This document shows positions 16,568-25,000 of a DNA stretch of 64,000 bases, piece by piece (position 1 is the stretch's first letter; each line of letters opens with the position of its first letter). The position numbers were made by a program, and so were the translations under genes. This DNA is from Betaproteobacteria bacterium (GTDB lineage: Bacteria > Pseudomonadota > Gammaproteobacteria > Burkholderiales > SG8-39): contig JACRAS010000178.1 of assembly GCA_016234705.1 (NCBI GenBank), forward strand, positions 1 to 64,000. The letters run 5' to 3'. The notes below the pieces were generated by a model. It saw only the letters and a list, made by a program, of their open reading frames with translations. It was not told the origin of the DNA and searched no databases.

Positions 16568-16802
16568 AACCGAAGCCAATGACTGGCTGCGCCCGGAATA
16601 CACTCACGCTGATTTGGGCCCTATCGTGCGCGGCAAGTACGCGCGTCGCATGGCCATCGAATCCAACGTAGTTGTCATTGATCCCGCCGTGTCGAAAGCA
16701 TTTCCCAATGAAGAATCCGTCAACGCTGCGTTGCGTGGCTTGCTGGATTTGGCCCACTCAAGCACCCGTCCAACGCGTTTAAAACGGATGCGCGCCGGTT
16801 AA
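16554..16802 (+). CDS. BrnT-associated antitoxin-like protein
   Basis: 82 residues. It begins inside the ancestral BrnT tail, the position of the antitoxin in brnTA operons. The N-terminal WLRPEYTHADLGPIVRGKYARRM followed by VVVIDPAVSKAFPNEESVNAALRGLLDLA suggests a short linker plus an RHH-like C-terminal part (strand-helix-helix with ESVNAALRGLL). I do not see the standard BrnA sequence, so the antitoxin role rests on position and this partial fold pattern. Confidence 0.65.
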   Translation: MKKAKTEANDWLRPEYTHADLGPIVRGKYARRMAIESNVVVIDPAVSKAFPNEESVNAALRGLLDLAHSSTRPTRLKRMRAG

Positions 16803-17410
16803 CTTCGACGGTTAAAAGGTGGTCCTGCTATCGTAGTAGAGGGATAGTGGAATCAATTCGGCCACGAAGTCGAAACGGCCTGCCGGAGGCCGCAATCCGG
16901 TGCTTGAACCTGGCCGAAAATTTCGCGCAATGCACGTTATGATAATTCCACTCCCCTGCGCATCCCCGGCGGAGGGCGATCGGGGCAAGTTTAGTGGTAA
17001 AAACTCGTCCACGGAATGAATTCCATTACTTGCGCAAACAACGTCTTGCCGACATTCATGTTTCGCCCCAGGGAATATCACCCAAGGGAAACTACACAAA
17101 AATGAAGATTCAAAGTTCAAATCGGCACCAAGCAAAATCGGCTGAAAAGCCGCGCCAGTATTGGCTTTCACACGAATCAACACACATTTAACCGGACACT
17201 ACTGTTCCGAAACGTTGGGCTTGGCGAGCTCCAGCACCGGTACATCGTGCTTCAGTTCCGCCGGCAAGCAGTGCTCGGGCGTGGTGATCACGATGTTCTT
17301 GCGCGGTGCGCTCTCCGGCAGGCGCGCGGCCAGGTTGCGAATGCCGCGCAGCACGCTAGCGCATTACCGACAGGGGAAGGAGAGGCAGGCAATTCACTGA
17401 TTGATTAAAC
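16803..17410. other. Gene-poor stretch in the toxin-antitoxin island
   Basis: I see no supported gene. A small frame at 16994-17191 lacks a ribosome site and protein-like composition. The right part contains the 140-bp AAA ATPase fragment annotated separately. The sequence between looks like joined scraps. Confidence 0.5.
17217..17356 (-). repeat. 140-bp copy of an internal piece of the AAA ATPase gene
   Basis: About 96 percent identical (5 mismatches that I can count) to 20211-20350 within the Ycf46-like ATPase gene, in the same orientation. It has no start, no flanking ATPase sequence and ends abruptly at both sides. It is a partial duplication or the residue of a paralogous operon. Confidence 0.85.
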
Positions 17411-17426
17411 GTATCAATATTGATAC
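17411..17426. promoter_or_regulatory. Perfect 16-bp palindrome, operator of the second HigBA pair
   Basis: GTATCAATATTGATAC is perfectly self-complementary and sits 8 bases before the toxin ATG at 17435. HTH antitoxins of this type repress through such palindromes, so this is the candidate site. Confidence 0.65.
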
Positions 17427-17434
17427 ACTCCTGC

Positions 17435-17785
17435 ATGGAACGGCAACCTATCCTTTTTGTTCGGTTCTACATGACCGAGGCCGGTACAGAGCCTGTTCGT
17501 GATTGGCTACGAACGCTCTCGGCAACCGACCGGAAACTGATCGGGGAGAATATCAAGACCGTGCAATTTGGCTGGCCCCTCGGTATGCCGCTGGTCGATC
17601 ACCTCGGTGGTGACATCTGGGAAGTGCGATCAAGGCTGGATACCCGAATTGCGAGAACGCTGTTCGCAAACGAAGGCGACATCATGATTTTATTGCACGC
17701 CTTCATCAAGAAGCAACGGAAGACGCCAAAGCCTGATTTAGATTTGGCGAAAGATCGATTGAAACAATTGAGGAGGCGGAAATGA
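17435..17785 (+). CDS. HigB/RelE-like toxin, second copy
   Basis: 116 residues from ATG 17435; an ATG at 17420 would lie within the palindrome. Gp49/RelE features: FVRFYMTEAGTEPVRDWLRTL, GMPLVDHLGGDIWEVRSRL, RIARTLFANEGDIMILLHAFIKKQRKTPKPDLDLAKDR. This LLHAFIKKxxKTP form differs from the first HigB (13393), so the two are separate acquisitions rather than a duplication. Its stop overlaps the antitoxin start by 4 bases. Confidence 0.92.
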   Translation: MERQPILFVRFYMTEAGTEPVRDWLRTLSATDRKLIGENIKTVQFGWPLGMPLVDHLGGDIWEVRSRLDTRIARTLFANEGDIMILLHAFIKKQRKTPKPDLDLAKDRLKQLRRRK

Positions 17786-18069
17786 GCAATCCCCATATTG
17801 GCAGCAGCTTCGACGATTTCCTCGCCGAAGAGGCCATACTCGAAGAAACCACGGCAGTTGCGGTGAAGCGCGTCATTGCCTGGCAAATCGAGCAGGAGAT
17901 GGCTGTCCAGAAGCTCACGAAGACGGCGATGGCCAAGAAAATGCATACCAGCCGTGCCGCACTGAACCGGTTGCTGGATGAAACGGATACCAGCCTGACG
18001 CTGACTACGCTAGCCAGCGCAGCCGCGGCTTTGGGAAGACAGGTCAGATTTGAGCTGTGCGTAATCTAA
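17782..18069 (+). CDS. HigA-like XRE antitoxin, second copy
   Basis: 95 residues. HTH region: LTKTAMAKKMHTSRAALNRLLDETDTSLTLTTLASAAAALGRQV, standard for Gp49-associated antitoxins with the recognition helix TSRAALNRLL. The acidic N-terminus (SFDDFLAEEAILEE) probably contacts the toxin. It likely binds the palindrome at 17411. Confidence 0.92.
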   Translation: MSNPHIGSSFDDFLAEEAILEETTAVAVKRVIAWQIEQEMAVQKLTKTAMAKKMHTSRAALNRLLDETDTSLTLTTLASAAAALGRQVRFELCVI

Positions 18070-18322
18070 TCTGGTCAAACGTTGTCGTTGTCTACAACTC
18101 TGTTTATTTCGCGAGCGCCCGGTCAGTGGCTGACACCGGCCTTTCTAGACTGGATTTTTTGATCCACTGACCGTCCGGTCATGGCCGAACTGAGCCGGCG
18201 GCAGCCCCAATCCACTGCAATCGCGGCGAATGGCTGTTCGTCGGAGGGGCCGAGGAACCGTACCAGGGGTCGATTCCCGGCGTTCGCTGATTGCATTGCA
18301 CGTGGCGCTCAAGGACTGGCCT

Positions 18323-18391
18323 AACGATGGTAACGATGGGGTAGCCGGCGCGGATGCAGGCGCTCAGATCCTTGACGAATGCCTTGGCCAC
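18323..18391 (-). pseudogene. N-terminal stub of an AAA ATPase gene
   Basis: An ATG (18391, minus) starts 23 residues, MAKAFVKDLSACIRAGYPIV..., that match the beginning of Ycf46-like ATPases (compare MAFKDELKLHFDARIAVVNV in the gene at 20660): charged helix, then R-A-x-x-x-I-V strand. The frame then runs into unrelated sequence. It lies downstream of the Ycf35 operon on the same strand and suggests that a second ATPase gene once followed. No other gene is supported in 18070-18423. Confidence 0.45.
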
Positions 18392-18423
18392 GCGAAGGTT
18401 TCCCCTGTCGATTGCAAACCGGC

Positions 18424-18630
18424 CTACAGCCCTCGCTCCTTCAGTTCGTCACGGACCTTTTCGGTCGCCGCCTCATGGTAGTCCGCTGTCAATTCGCGAT
18501 TCTCGACGCTGCCTACCGCCTGCTCCAGGGCGCGGGTGAAATCGATGCAGTCCGCCCCTTGCCCGCCCTCGACCTTGAACTGCGTGCGGCCATCCAGGCC
18601 GATGCGGATTCTCACCTTTTTGATGCCCAT
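18424..18630 (-). CDS. DUF2997 small protein
   Basis: 68 residues: MGIKKVRIRIGLDGRTQFKV, then a GxxCxxFTRALEQAVG core and a helical tail (ADYHEAATEKVRDELKERG). The beta-hairpin start (I-x-I-x-x-D-G-x) and the single Cys before F-x-x-x-L are the DUF2997 pattern. Genes of this family typically sit next to DUF1257/Ycf35 and an AAA ATPase, as here. Biochemical function unknown. Start ATG 18630, 26 bases downstream of the Ycf35 stop. Confidence 0.8.
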   Translation of the reverse strand: MGIKKVRIRIGLDGRTQFKVEGGQGADCIDFTRALEQAVGSVENRELTADYHEAATEKVRDELKERGL

Positions 18631-18656
18631 CACGACTCTCCTGTTTCCTCGGTTTC

Positions 18657-19052
18657 CTAAAACCGCTCGCACACCACCAGTTCGATCTCGCCGTTCGGCA
18701 AGATGTTTTCCTCCTCGATGATCAGCCCCTGCTTTATCACCTGCTGCTTCACCGCCAGATGCGCGTAGGTGCGGTTGAGCTCCTGCAGAAAGCTCTCTTC
18801 GCGCAGCTTCGTTTTGTTGCGCACGCCCCACCAGTCCGCGCACACGGCGAAGCTCTGGTCGGCCTGGCGCTGGAAGCCGATGTCGTAGGCGCCGCCGGTG
18901 TCGATGACCACCTGAGCGAACTCCTGGTTGCCCTGGTAGCCCCGGATCACCACGCGCTCACCTGACTGGAACTGGTAATTTAACTGGCGCAGGGTTTCCT
19001 CAAGCAACGTCTGGTCGCGGATCACGGTCTGTACCTGGGTGAAATGTGACAT
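18657..19052 (-). CDS. Ycf35/DUF1257 family protein
   Basis: 131 residues beginning MSHFTQVQTVIRDQTLLEETL, the family's hallmark start. The middle has YQGN, DIGFQRQADQSFAVCADWWG and a C-terminal helix-strand (LAVKQQVIKQGLIIEEE, GEIELVVC). Ycf35 is conserved in cyanobacteria and algal plastids without a settled function; bacterial homologues cluster with AAA ATPases and DUF2997. Here it lies 34 bases after the ATPase in the same operon. Confidence 0.88.
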   Translation of the reverse strand: MSHFTQVQTVIRDQTLLEETLRQLNYQFQSGERVVIRGYQGNQEFAQVVIDTGGAYDIGFQRQADQSFAVCADWWGVRNKTKLREESFLQELNRTYAHLAVKQQVIKQGLIIEEENILPNGEIELVVCERF

Positions 19053-19086
19053 GGCATCGGCCTCCTTGTGGATAGACGTTATTTGT

Positions 19087-20660
19087 CTACCCGATATCGA
19101 GCCGGCGCTCGCCGCGCACCTGCTCCACCTTCACTTCTTCGTTCACCGTGCCGCGCGAGGCGTTGCGCGCCTGGCCGCTCAGCACCAGCTCGCGCAGTTG
19201 CGCGATCCGCTCGCGGTGCGACTTGGCGAGCGGCACCATGTCGCCCGCGGCGGCCACCAGATCGGCGGTCTCGATCTCGCGCTTGCCGTCCATGAACGCG
19301 GGGAACATCGCATCGTTCACCACCGCCTCCAGCTCCGCCCCCACGAACCCCTCGGTGGCGCGCGCTATCTTCGACAGGTCGAAGCGCCGCCGGATCATGG
19401 TGATGCCCTTGCGCTCCAGGTGCACCTGCAGGATCTGCTCGCGCTCCTGCCCGGTCGGCAGGTCGAGGAAGAACACCTCGTTGAAACGCCCCTTGCGCAG
19501 GAATTCCGGCGGCAGCCGTTCGATCGAGTTCGCGGTGGCGAACACGAACACCGGAGCCCGCTTTTCCTGCATCCAGGTGAGAAAGGTCGCGAGCACCCGG
19601 CTTGAAGTACCGCTGTCGCCGGTGGATCCGGCGAAGGCCTTCTCGATCTCGTCCACCCACAGCACGCAGGGCGCGATCACCTCGGCGATCTGCATCGCCT
19701 CGCGGATATTCTTCTCGGAGGCCCCAACCAGTCCGCCGAAGACCGCGCCCATGTCCAGGCGCAGCAGCGGCAGCTTCCACATGCCGGCGGCGACCTTGGC
19801 GCACAGACTCTTGCCCGTGCCCGGGATGCCGATCAGCGCCACTCCGCGCGGCGCGTCCAGGCCGTACTCGCGCGCCTCTTCGGCGAACGCGAGCTGGCGC
19901 TGTTCCAGCCATGTCTTGAGCGCATCCAGGCCACCGACGCGGTCGGCGCTCTCAACGCGTGGATAGAGTTCGAGGGCGCCGCTTTCGCGGATGATGGCGC
20001 GCTTTTCCGCGGTGATGAGGTCGATGCAGCGCTCGTCGAGCTGCCCGCCGCGGCTCGACACGACCGCTTTCTGAAACACCCAGCGTGCCTGGGTGCTCCC
20101 GAGCCCGAGGGCCGCCTCGACCAGCTTGCCGCGCAGCGCGGGTTTACACCGCGCAGCGCGCCGGCGCCGCCCACGGTGCGCTCGATCGAAGCGTCCATCT
20201 CGCGCGCGTCGGGCTTGGCGAGCTCCAGCACCGGTACATCGTGCTTCAGCTCCGCCGGCAGGCACAGCTCGGGCGTGGTGATCACGACGTTCTTGCGCGG
20301 TGCGCTCTCCGGCAGGCGCGCGGCCAGGTTGCGAATGCCGCGCAGCACGCCGCGCCGCGCCTCCCATACCTGGTGGAAATCCTTGAGCACGAAGGCTGCA
20401 CCGCCGGCAAAGTCCTCGATCGTGCGCAGGATCGTGTCCGGCGTTGCCTCGCGCTTGGTGTCGAAGGATTCCTTGGCCGGCTTGAGGCAACGGAACTGGT
20501 CGGCGACATCCCAGGTGTACAGGCCTTCGCCCTCCGGCCAGCCGGATGCGTGCGCCAGCTCGGTGAGTTCCTGCAGCACACGTGCCTCCTCGCTCGTGAC
20601 CACATTGACCACCGCGATGCGCGCATCGAAATGAAGCTTCAGCTCGTCCTTGAATGCCAT
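19087..20660 (-). pseudogene. Ycf46-like AAA+ ATPase, frameshifted
   Basis: The N-terminal part starts at ATG 20660 (MAFKDELKLHFDARIAVVNVVTSEEARV), the Ycf46-type non-catalytic N-domain, and runs to about 20150. The AAA+ module lies in another frame, with Walker A GIPGTGKSLCAK, Walker B CVLWVDEIEKAF, sensor/arginine region FATANSIERLPPEFLRKGRFNE and a C-terminal lid, ending at 19087. The two frames are joined at a 20-bp tandem duplication (20129-20160); removing one unit restores a single frame of about 517 residues through ALRGKLVEAAL. Ycf46 has been linked to photosynthesis regulation in cyanobacteria; the role in this lineage is unknown. As written it is broken, unless it is a sequencing error or a reversible switch. 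Confidence 0.85.
20129..20160. repeat. 12-bp direct repeat that breaks the AAA ATPase frame
   Basis: CCGCGCAGCGCG occurs at 20129-20140 and 20149-20160, separated by GGTTTACA. The period is 20 bp, which is not a multiple of three, so the duplication shifts the frame. Slippage or recombination between the copies would restore it. Confidence 0.85.
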
Positions 20661-20675
20661 TGGATCTCCTTGCTC

Positions 20676-21269
20676 TCAGCCGGTCGCCTCGTTCGCGCCC
20701 AGCCGCCAGGTCGCATCGGGAAACCCGCTTACCGTGATCGCGCCACTGGCGGCGATGCGGAACTCGGTTCGGCGCCGACTACCGAAATCAGCCCCACGAT
20801 AGCGCTCCGTCAGGAACATCAGTTCCTGGTCCGCGCTCGCGAGCAGCGGATGCCGGCCCGGAATTTCGCTGCGATAGCGCCCGGCCACCAGCAGGTCGGC
20901 CGCCTGCAGGAGGCGGCGAAAGCCGGGGTTGCGGCTCGATCGAAGCTCGATGGCGTCGTAGCCGGTGAACACCAGTACGCCCTTGCCGGCCGCGTGCACG
21001 CGTTCGGCCACGTCGGCGAGCGCTCCCGCCTGGGCGAACGGCTCCCCGCCGGAGAAAGAAACGCCCTCGGCTTCGGACTCGGTCAGCATCCAATCCGCCA
21101 CGTCCTTCGGCGCGACCACCCGACCACCGGCAAAGGGCAGAAAGTCCGGATTGAAGCAACCGGCGCAGCGAAACGGACACCCTTGCACCCAGAGGACCGA
21201 GCGCAGCGCCGGACCGTTGGCGCGTGATCGTGGCAGGTAGGCTGCAACGTGCAGGTAGTCGTTTTTCAT
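20676..21269 (-). CDS. Radical-SAM activase-like protein (NrdG/PflA type)
   Basis: 197 residues. The SAM-cluster motif is CPFRCAGC (C-x3-C-x2-C) in VLWVQGCPFRCAGCFNPDF, followed by VSFSGGEPFAQ (the GGE motif) and VFTGY. Length and the absence of extra Cys domains match class III ribonucleotide reductase/PFL activases, but no NrdD or PflB substrate is in the window. It is the gene directly upstream (15 bases) of the AAA ATPase, so the likely target is a partner of that operon. It may have a specialised role in a Ycf35-type modification system (inference). Confidence 0.85.
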   Translation of the reverse strand: MKNDYLHVAAYLPRSRANGPALRSVLWVQGCPFRCAGCFNPDFLPFAGGRVVAPKDVADWMLTESEAEGVSFSGGEPFAQAGALADVAERVHAAGKGVLVFTGYDAIELRSSRNPGFRRLLQAADLLVAGRYRSEIPGRHPLLASADQELMFLTERYRGADFGSRRRTEFRIAASGAITVSGFPDATWRLGANEATG

Positions 21270-21279
21270 CGTGCGGTCT

Positions 21280-21639
21280 CTACAGCTTCACGATCGGCAG
21301 ATCCCGCAGAGGAAGGCGCAGGCGCTCGCCCCCCGAAAGCTGAACGTAGGATCGATTGCCCTCGTGCAGGTCCTTGAGCGACAGCGTCAGCCGCCGATTC
21401 CCATCGACCCCGAAGCCCGCGATGAACCGCCGCGCACCGACGCTGCAGGGCGGGTCCGCGTGGATGAATTCGCGGTCCGCTGGATTCAGTTCACGCAGCG
21501 AAACGTCCTCGCGCCGGATCGTGTCGCGCCGCTGCAGCCGGCCGCCCACGACTTCCCACACGTCCTCCGGCCGCAGCATCGCGGAGCGCTCCACCACCAC
21601 CAGTCCGAGCCGCGTCGCGGCTTCGCAGGCGGCGTTCAC
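21280..21639 (-). CDS. Uncharacterised 119-residue protein heading the Ycf35 operon
   Basis: Begins at GTG 21639; the frame is open about 95 bases further up but has no better start. Features: [35 protein letters not shown], then [18 protein letters not shown] and [13 protein letters not shown]. No known fold recognised; two Cys residues and alternating charged segments. It ends 10 bases before the radical-SAM gene, so it belongs to the operon. Its upstream neighbour acyP is divergent. Confidence 0.6.
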   Translation of the reverse strand: MNAACEAATRLGLVVVERSAMLRPEDVWEVVGGRLQRRDTIRREDVSLRELNPADREFIHADPPCSVGARRFIAGFGVDGNRRLTLSLKDLHEGNRSYVQLSGGERLRLPLRDLPIVKL

Positions 21640-21739
21640 GTACTTGGTCGAGACCGGCCCCTGCGTGGGCCCCGGGAAGGCGCGCCGTTTGCGTTTGTTT
21701 CCGCTATATTGTCGGGCACGTCAGCAGGTCTGGGTACGC

Positions 21740-22009
21740 ATGGTCAGGCATCTCGACATTTTTGGCCAAGTGCAGGGCGTGGGCTTTCGCTACCACCTGT
21801 GCGAACAGGCGCAGCGTCTGGGCATTACCGGCTGGGTGCGCAACCGCCACGGCGGCAGCGTCGAGGCGATGATCGAAGGCACGCCCGAAGCGGTGGAGGC
21901 GCTGCTCGCCTGGGCGCGGCTCGGCCCGCCCGCCGCTCGCGTGGAACGCGTCGATGTCGCCAATGCCGAAGGCACGTTCACCGGATTCGAACTCCGGCCG
22001 ACGCAATAG
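21740..22009 (+). CDS. acyP: Acylphosphatase
   Basis: 89 residues from ATG 21740. The active-site loop [11 protein letters not shown] carries the catalytic Arg, with N in [17 protein letters not shown] as the second key residue; the C-terminal strand FTGFELRPT completes the ferredoxin-like fold. It hydrolyses acyl phosphates such as carbamoyl phosphate. It is divergent from the Ycf35 operon and convergent with dnaE. Confidence 0.95.
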   Translation: MVRHLDIFGQVQGVGFRYHLCEQAQRLGITGWVRNRHGGSVEAMIEGTPEAVEALLAWARLGPPAARVERVDVANAEGTFTGFELRPTQ

Positions 22010-22033
22010 GCCGTTCCCGGGGCCTATCGACAC

Positions 22034-25000
22034 TCACGCATAGACCACCTGCACGTTTTCGGGTCGCAGCCATTCCCGCAGCGACTGCATCAGAGCGTCG
22101 TCAAGCCTGACGCGCCAATCCTCGCCCAGGCGCATTTCGCAACTGGCCGCGCCGTTGCGGTAGCACACGCTCACCGCGCAGGCGCCTTGACGGTAAGGCG
22201 TGAGCAGATCCCTCACGTGGGCGGCCGCGGCGGAGCCTTCGCTGCTGGCCTCGCCGTTGATCGACAAGCGTATACCCTTGGCGAACTGGCTGCGCGCAGC
22301 CGCCAGGTCGTAAATCTTGTCCGCGATAATGCGAAGGAAGCTGACGTCGCCCTCCTCCCCTGCGGCGGCCCGCCGCACTACCTTTACCTTGGCTTCGATC
22401 ACCAGCAGCTTGTCCTCCTTGCACAGGTCCCGGTACTGGTCGAACACCTCGCTGTAGATGGTGATTTCCTGCGCGGCGCTGCCGTCGCCCAGGTTCAGGA
22501 TCACCATGCGCCCGCTCTGCGTCCGCTGGATGCGCACCGACTCGACCACGCCGGCGATGAGCTGGCTCTTTTGCTGTTGTTCGAAGCCGGCGCCGGGTTG
22601 CAGGTTCTTGAGCGAACCGCGCACAAAGTGCTGCACCTCCGCGCGGTAGGCGCTGAAGGGATGTCCGGAGAGATAAAAGCCGAGGCTCGTTTTTTCCTCC
22701 TTCAGCAAGCGCCCCTCGTCCCAGCACTCGGCCCGAATCAGCGCCGGGCGCTCCGCTCCGGCGCCGCCGGCGTCGCCGAACAGGTTGACCTGCTGCGCAT
22801 GGCGCTCGCGCTGCTCCGCCGCCTCGAGCGCGATGCCGACCGAGGCGAACAGGCCGGCTCGGTCGCGGTTGATGCAATCGAACGCCCCGGCGCGCACCAG
22901 CGCCTCGACCACGCGGCGGTTGACCACCCGCTTGTCGATGCGCTCGCAGAAATCGAACAGGTCGCGAAACGGCCCTCCCTCCTCGCGTGCGCGCACGATC
23001 GCGCCGATCGCCGATTCTCCCGTGCCCTTTACCGCGCCCAGACCGTAACGGATGCTTTGCCCGTCCACCGGCACGAAACGGTATGCGCCGCTGTTGATGT
23101 CGGGCGGAAGCATCTTAAGGCCGTTTGCCAGCGCGTCGGTGTGGAGGCCGTGCACCTTGTCCGTGTCGTCCATCACCGCCGACAGGTTGGCGGCCATGAA
23201 TTCGGACGGGAAATGCGCCTTCAGGTAAGCGGTCTGACAGGCAACCAGCGCATAGGCCGCGGCATGCGATTTGTTGAAGCCGTAGCCGGCGAACTTCTCC
23301 ATCAGGTCGAACAGTTCGCTCGCTTTTCTCTTGTCCACGCCGTTCTTCTCGGCGCCGGCGACGAAGATGTCGCGCTGCTCGGCCATCTCGTCTGCGTTCT
23401 TCTTGCCCATCGCGCGGCGCAGCAGGTCGGCGCTGCCCAGGCTGTAGCCGCCGATCACCTGCGCGATCTGCATCACCTGCTCCTGGTAGACCATGATGCC
23501 GTAGGTCGGGCCGAGGATGGGCAGCAGGCGCGCATCCAGGTATTCGACGCGCTGCTTGCCCTGTTTGCGCTCGATAAATTCCGGAATCAAGTCCATCGGA
23601 CCGGGACGGTACAGCGCCACCAGGGCGATAATGTCCTCGAAGCGGTCCGGCCGCGCCTGTTTCAGCAGGTCGCGCATGCCGCGCGATTCGAACTGGAACA
23701 CGGCGCTGGTATTGGCGCCGGCGAATATCCTGTAGATCGCGGGATCGTCGAGCGGGATCGTCTCCAGCGAAAACTTCGGTTGCGGCTCGCCGTACCGGCG
23801 GTCGCGGATGTGGCGCATCGTCCAGTCGAGTATGGTGAGCGTAGTCAGGCCGAGGAAGTCGAATTTCACCAGGCCGACGGCCTCGACATCCTTCATGTCG
23901 AACTGCGACACCACGCTCTCCGCGCCCTGGGCCGTGTACAGCGGGCAGAAATCGGTGAGCTTGCCCGGGGCGATCAGCACACCGCCCGCGTGCATGCCGA
24001 CGTTGCGCGTCAAGCCCTCGAGCTGCCCGGCGAGCGCGAGCAACTCGCGCGTTTCCTCGTCGCTTTGCTCGCGCTCGGCGAGTCGCGGTTCCATCTCGCG
24101 CGCCATGGCGAGCGTGATCAGCTTGCCCGGCGTGAACGGAATCAGCTTGGCCAGCTCGTCGGTGCGGCCGTAGTTCCATTCCATCACGCGCCCGACGTCG
24201 CGCACCACCGCCTTCGCCGCCATGGTGCCGAAAGTGGCGATCTGCGACACCGACTGGGCGCCGTACTTTTTCTTCACGTACTCGATGACGCGGTCGCGGC
24301 CGTCCTGGCAGAAGTCGATGTCGAAGTCGGGCATGGATACCCGCTCCGGGTTGATGAAGCGCTCGAACAGCAGGTCGTAGCGCAGCGGGTCGAGGTCGGT
24401 GATGCCGAGCGAATAGGCGACCAGCGAACCCGCGCCCGAGCCGCGCCCCGGCCCTACCGGCACTGCGTTCGACTTGGCCCAGTTGATGAAGTCGGCGACG
24501 ATGAGAAAGTAGCCGGAGTAGCCCATCTGGGTGATGGTCTTTATCTCGAATTCCAGGCGCGCGCGGTACTCGGGCTCGCGCCGGGCACGCTCTTTGTCCT
24601 CGGGGAAGATTTTTGCCAGGCGCAATGCGAGCCCCTGCGCGGCCTGCTGCGCGAGATAAGCGTCCAGGCTCACCCCCGCCGGGGTGGGAAACGGCGGCAG
24701 CTTGCTCTTGCCCAGCTCCAGCGTGAGGTTGCAGCGGCGCGCGATCGCCACGCTGTTGGCGAGCGCCTCGGGAATATCGGCGAACAGTTCGGCCATTTCC
24801 GCCTGGGTCTTGAAATAGCTCTCTCGCGTGAACAGGCGCGGCCGGCGTTGGTCGGCGAGCACGTAGCCTTCGGCGATGCACACCCGCGCCTCGTGGGCGA
24901 GAAACTCATCGGGCTTGAGGAACTGCACCGGGTGGGTCGCGACCACCGGCAATTCCAGCCGGCCGGCGAGCGCGAGCGCGCGCTTAATGTAGGGCTCGGT

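Noticed and set aside
16994-17191. A 65-codon plus-strand open frame
   Set aside because: No ribosome site, no family resemblance, composition unlike neighbours; part of a scrap-like gap.
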